Both the position numbers and the translations under genes were made by a program. The notes beneath the pieces were generated by a model. The model did not search any database. It saw only the letters and a list, made by a program, of their open reading frames with translations, and was not told the DNA's origin. A DNA stretch of 64,000 bases from Deltaproteobacteria bacterium (lineage in GTDB: Bacteria > Myxococcota_A > UBA796 > GCA-2862545), in contig JAFGVK010000181.1 of assembly GCA_016938035.1 (NCBI GenBank), positions 1 through 64,000 of the forward strand, given 5' to 3'. Shown in pieces: positions 61,074 through 64,000 of this stretch. How positions within the stretch are numbered: the stretch's first letter is position 1; the number at the start of each line of letters is the position of its first letter.

Positions 61074-63872
61074 CTAGGCGGTGGTCACCTCTTCCATGGT
61101 GTAGGTCTCGAAGATATCGCCTTCCTGCAGATCGTTGAAGCCCTCAAAGCGCACACCGCACTCGTAGCCATCAGCGACCTCGCGGACATCGTCCTTGAAG
61201 CGCTTCAAGGTGGCGATGCGCCCCTCCCAGACCTGGCGCCCGCCGCGCAGCACCCGCGCGGTGTGGTTTCGCCCGATCTTGCCGTCCTTGACGAAGCAAC
61301 CGGCGATGGTCCCGACCTTGGAGATGACAAAGATCGCCCGGACCTCCGCGCTCCCGTGGCGGACCTCCTCGAGGTCTGGGTCCAGCAGGCTGACCAGGCG
61401 ACGCCGAACGTCGTCGAGCAGGGTGTAGATGACCGAGTAGAGCTGCGGCTCGATCCCGAACCGGTCGCAGGCAGTCCTGGCCTTGGCGTCGACGCGGACG
61501 TTGAAGCCCACCAGCATGGCGTCGTTGGCGCCCACCAGCGTGACGTCAGACTCAGAGATGTTGCCGACTCCGGCGTGGAGGATGCGGATCTCGGTCCCAT
61601 CGACCTGGAGCCCCTGCACCGCGGCCCGCACTGCCTCCAGCGAGCCGTTGACGTCGGCCTTGATGAGGACGTTGAGCGTGACGCGCTCCTCCTGTCCCGC
61701 CGCCGCGAAGATGTCCTCCATGGTCCGCCGCTTGGCGGGACCAAAGGCCTCATCGCGCTTCTGCTGAGTGCGGTGATCGACGAGGGTGCGCGCGTTCTTC
61801 TCGTTCTCGACCACCGCCATCACGTCGCCCGCGTCCGGCAGCTCGCCGAGCCCGACGATGGACACTGGGACCGAGGGACCAGCGACCTTGAGGCGCTTCC
61901 CCCGGAAGTCGGTCATCGCGCGGACCTTGCCGTAGGTGGTGCCGATCACGACGTGATCGCCGAGCTTCAGGGTGCCGTTCTGCACCAGCACGGTGGCCAC
62001 TGCGCCCCTGCCCCGCTCCATCTGGCTCTCGATGACGAGGCCCTCGGCGTGCCTGTCCTCGTTGGCGGTGAGATCGAGGATCTCTGCCTGGAGGAGGATG
62101 GCCTCGAGGATGTCCTCGATGCCGAGGCGCTTCAGCGCGGAGATTTCGCAGAACTGCGTCTCACCGCCCCAGTCCTCTGCCAGCAGCCCGCGCTCGCTGA
62201 GCCGCTGCTTGATGGGGTCGGACTTGACGCCCGGCTTGTCCATCTTGTTGACCGCGACGATGATGGGCACCCCAGCGGCCTTCGCGTGGGCGATGGCCTC
62301 CTCAGTCTGGGGCTGCACGCCGTCGTCGGCGGCGACCACCAGGATGACGATGTCCGTGGCCTGGGCACCGCGAGCTCGCATCGACGTGAACGCCGCGTGG
62401 CCCGGGGTGTCGATGAAGGTGATGGTCTGACCTTCGTGGTCTACCTGGTAGGCGCCGATGTGCTGCGTGATCCCGCCCGCCTCACCCTTCGCCACGTTGG
62501 CGTCGCGGATCGCGTCGAGCAGCGTGGTCTTGCCGTGATCGACGTGCCCCATGATGGTGACGATGGGCGCCCGGGGCACGCGGTTGTCCTCCTCCTCGAC
62601 CACCGAGACGTGCTGGAGGAATTTGTCCTCCTGGAACCCGACGTTCTCCACCTCGTAGTCGAACTCCGAGGCCACCACTGCTGCGGTCTCGACATCGAGC
62701 ATGTCGTTGACCTTGACCATCATCCCCATCTTCATCAGCACCTTGAGGATCACGGGGGCCTTGAGCCCGAGCTCGTGAGACAGCTGCGAGACAGAGATCA
62801 GGTTGTCCACCCGCACCTTGCGCTTAGCCGCCTTGGGCGCGACCGTGGACCCACCCCCGACCCCCTTCTTCAGGGAGCGAGGCGGCTTGGTGAGAGCGAC
62901 CGGCGTGGTGGCCCGCTTTCCCCTGCCGCGGCGGGCATTGCGACGATCGTCGCCCTGCCCGACGGTCTCTGCCTGACGCCGGCCCCTGGGCGCAGCGGGC
63001 GCAGCGGGACCTGCCGGCCCCGCCGGAGCCGCCGGGGTCCTGCGACCCGCGGTCTCCTGAGCCACGCGGTTCCCGCGCGGGTTGCTGGGGTCATAGCCAG
63101 GCGGTAGCGCGACGACGGCCTTTCCGTAGCCCTGGAACCTGGGCGTCTCGGGGAGCACCCCGCGCTCAGGGGAGGCGGCCCGCTCAGGGCTCTTCTCGGG
63201 GGCCTTCTCCCGGGCGGGCTGGCGCTCACGAGGAGGCGCGGCGGGACGAGCCGCGGCGGGACGAGCCGCGGCGGGACGAGCCGCGGCGGTTGGGGGCGCA
63301 GGAGCCTCCACCGGCGCCGTGACCTCCACCGGCGCGGCAGCCACAGGGACCTCCGGGACACGCACCGGCGCCTCCACCGCAGGAGCCTCCACCGCAGGAG
63401 CCTCCACCGCAGGAGCCTCCACCGCAGGAGGCTCGGCCTTGGCCGGCGGTACGGGCGCCGCTACCGGCACGGGGGCAGCCTCGACAACCACCTGTGGGGG
63501 CGCGGGGGCCGCTGGCACCTGCGGCGCCTCTGGGGCGGGCGCTGCCGCGACGTCTGGCGGCTCAGTCGCTATGGGAGCCGCCACCGAAGCCTCAACGACG
63601 ACCTGAACCGGCTCCGGAAGCGTCGCCTCCACCGCGGCCCTGCGGCCCCGGGCCACCGGCGCCGCCGCAGCATCTGCGGCGGTCTCGGTCTCGTCCGCGC
63701 CGCCATCAAGATCGTCCTTCTTGCGCCTGCGAACCACACGCGAGCTCACCCGCGTCTGCTGTGCCCCTTTGCCACCTGGATCGGCGACGGGAGTCTCCGC
63801 ACGCCCGCGACGGGAACCGTCACCGGACTTGTTTGCGGAAAACAGCTTCTCCTGAATGTCCTTCGTCGACAT
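61074..63872 (-). CDS. infB: Translation initiation factor IF-2
   Basis: A 932-residue GTPase; ATG 63872 follows AAAGGGAATTC. It places initiator tRNA on the ribosome. Residues 1-370 are a low-complexity Ala/Pro/Glu region with direct repeats. The IF2_N domain (NLISVSQLSHELGLK, KMGMMVKVNDML) precedes the G domain (about 440-610) with GHVDHGKTT (G1), DTPGHAAF (G3) and NKMDKP (G4). Domains II-IV follow, ending in GDIFETYTMEEV. The stretch upstream (63873-64000) is non-coding or the end of another gene outside the window. Confidence 0.98.
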   Translation of the reverse strand: MSTKDIQEKLFSANKSGDGSRRGRAETPVADPGGKGAQQTRVSSRVVRRRKKDDLDGGADETETAADAAAAPVARGRRAAVEATLPEPVQVVVEASVAAPIATEPPDVAAAPAPEAPQVPAAPAPPQVVVEAAPVPVAAPVPPAKAEPPAVEAPAVEAPAVEAPAVEAPVRVPEVPVAAAPVEVTAPVEAPAPPTAAARPAAARPAAARPAAPPRERQPAREKAPEKSPERAASPERGVLPETPRFQGYGKAVVALPPGYDPSNPRGNRVAQETAGRRTPAAPAGPAGPAAPAAPRGRRQAETVGQGDDRRNARRGRGKRATTPVALTKPPRSLKKGVGGGSTVAPKAAKRKVRVDNLISVSQLSHELGLKAPVILKVLMKMGMMVKVNDMLDVETAAVVASEFDYEVENVGFQEDKFLQHVSVVEEEDNRVPRAPIVTIMGHVDHGKTTLLDAIRDANVAKGEAGGITQHIGAYQVDHEGQTITFIDTPGHAAFTSMRARGAQATDIVILVVAADDGVQPQTEEAIAHAKAAGVPIIVAVNKMDKPGVKSDPIKQRLSERGLLAEDWGGETQFCEISALKRLGIEDILEAILLQAEILDLTANEDRHAEGLVIESQMERGRGAVATVLVQNGTLKLGDHVVIGTTYGKVRAMTDFRGKRLKVAGPSVPVSIVGLGELPDAGDVMAVVENEKNARTLVDHRTQQKRDEAFGPAKRRTMEDIFAAAGQEERVTLNVLIKADVNGSLEAVRAAVQGLQVDGTEIRILHAGVGNISESDVTLVGANDAMLVGFNVRVDAKARTACDRFGIEPQLYSVIYTLLDDVRRRLVSLLDPDLEEVRHGSAEVRAIFVISKVGTIAGCFVKDGKIGRNHTARVLRGGRQVWEGRIATLKRFKDDVREVADGYECGVRFEGFNDLQEGDIFETYTMEEVTTA
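63241..63285. repeat. Tandem 15-bp repeat, 3 copies, inside infB
   Basis: GCGGGACGAGCCGCG is repeated three times exactly (63241-63255, 63256-63270, 63271-63285), coding ARPAA units on the reverse strand. Unit length is a multiple of three, so gain or loss of copies keeps the frame. Confidence 0.9.
63370..63429. repeat. Tandem 15-bp repeat, 4 copies, inside infB
   Basis: GCCTCCACCGCAGGA is repeated four times exactly (63370-63429), coding VEAPA-type units on the reverse strand in the flexible N-terminal region of IF-2. Confidence 0.9.
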
Positions 63873-64000
63873 GAATTCCCTTTCGGATCCCGTGAGGGAC
63901 GCCGCTAAGCTACCCAGCGCTACGACCCAGTCGTCCAGCGCCGGGCCTCCATCCACCCGCGGATCGCGGGCTCCTGTGATTGCAGGCGAGCCTTTCTAAC
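63873..64000 (-). other. Upstream region of infB
   Basis: 128 bases at the window edge. No frame could be supported; nusA or a ylxR-like gene, which usually precede infB, would lie outside. The sequence holds a short hairpin (CCCGCGGATCGCGGG, near 63956). The infB ribosome binding site is at its lower end. Confidence 0.4.

Noticed and set aside
63241-63429. CRISPR-like array in infB
   Set aside because: The units are 15 bases, directly adjacent without spacers, and lie in frame in a coding region.

Overview
The window is GC-rich DNA from what looks like a myxobacterium-like (Myxococcota / former Deltaproteobacteria) chromosome. The evidence is the eukaryote-like Ser/Thr kinases with the HRD(I/V)(K/S)P loop typical of that group, the very large number of small secreted lipoproteins with clear lipoboxes, the MopE-type metal-binding repeat protein, a VIT-VWA protein, TPR-sulfotransferase sequences and the infB/dprA/xerC housekeeping block. 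No rRNA, CRISPR array, intact transposon or prophage was seen. The lineage is an inference from gene content and was not tested by any search.

Layout. 1-3100: the N-terminal part of a Ser/Thr kinase with a good promoter, a small winged-helix ORF with a triple 9-bp operator-like motif, a dead IS21-type element (four end repeats plus a frameshifted istB) and about 0.9 kb of non-coding sequence. 3110-12930: a sodium symporter, then a co-directional run made of a Ser/Thr kinase broken from its PEGA tail by an in-frame TAA, a beta-helix lipoprotein, a TPR protein and a periplasmic-binding-type lipoprotein, then a second run with a Tat-exported metallophosphoesterase, a lipoprotein form of violaxanthin de-epoxidase (VDE), and another lipoprotein. 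13618-19745: a tight five-gene operon (S9 peptidase, GlpA-like, GlpB-like, DUF1667, short pyruvate-kinase-like protein). 20180-25730: thioredoxin-like protein, lipoprotein, ahcY, an orphan E2 acyltransferase domain and ftcD. 25745-29100: two tandem paralogues of a receiver plus degenerate HD-GYP protein. 29200-37860: small proteins, adenosine deaminase, a gamma-glutamyltransferase relative, a TPR lipoprotein, and a MerR regulator coupled to a VIT-VWA protein. 37899-46634: a 991-residue Nfn-type oxidoreductase fused to a rubrerythrin-like tail, a GyrI-like protein, a MopE/DUF2341-like lipoprotein, a zinc-ribbon protein and a TPR-sulfotransferase split by an in-frame TAG. 46790-57870: lipoproteins, an SLC12-like transporter, two radical SAM proteins, a YigZ-like protein, urocanate hydratase and an MBL-fold protein. 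57960-64000: tRNA-Glu, tRNA-Lys, and the leftward operon infB - SPOR-like protein - dprA - smg-like - xerC.

A roughly 210-bp repeat family occurs only between genes (copies near 13.0, 19.8, 50.1 and 53.5 kb, plus a fragment at 35.0 kb). One copy carries a 141-bp MITE-like insertion. Another sits against a leftover 3' end of a deleted radical SAM paralogue.

The strongest candidates for undescribed biology are the VDE-like lipoprotein in a bacterium with no visible photosynthesis genes, the single-chain NfnA-NfnB-rubrerythrin fusion, and the paired pseudo-HD-GYP proteins whose receiver phospho-acceptor is Glu instead of Asp. How genes work together is visible only locally: FtcD and HutU point to histidine breakdown, AhcY to the methyl cycle, adenosine deaminase to adenosine use, and the dprA/xerC/infB block to core DNA and translation functions.
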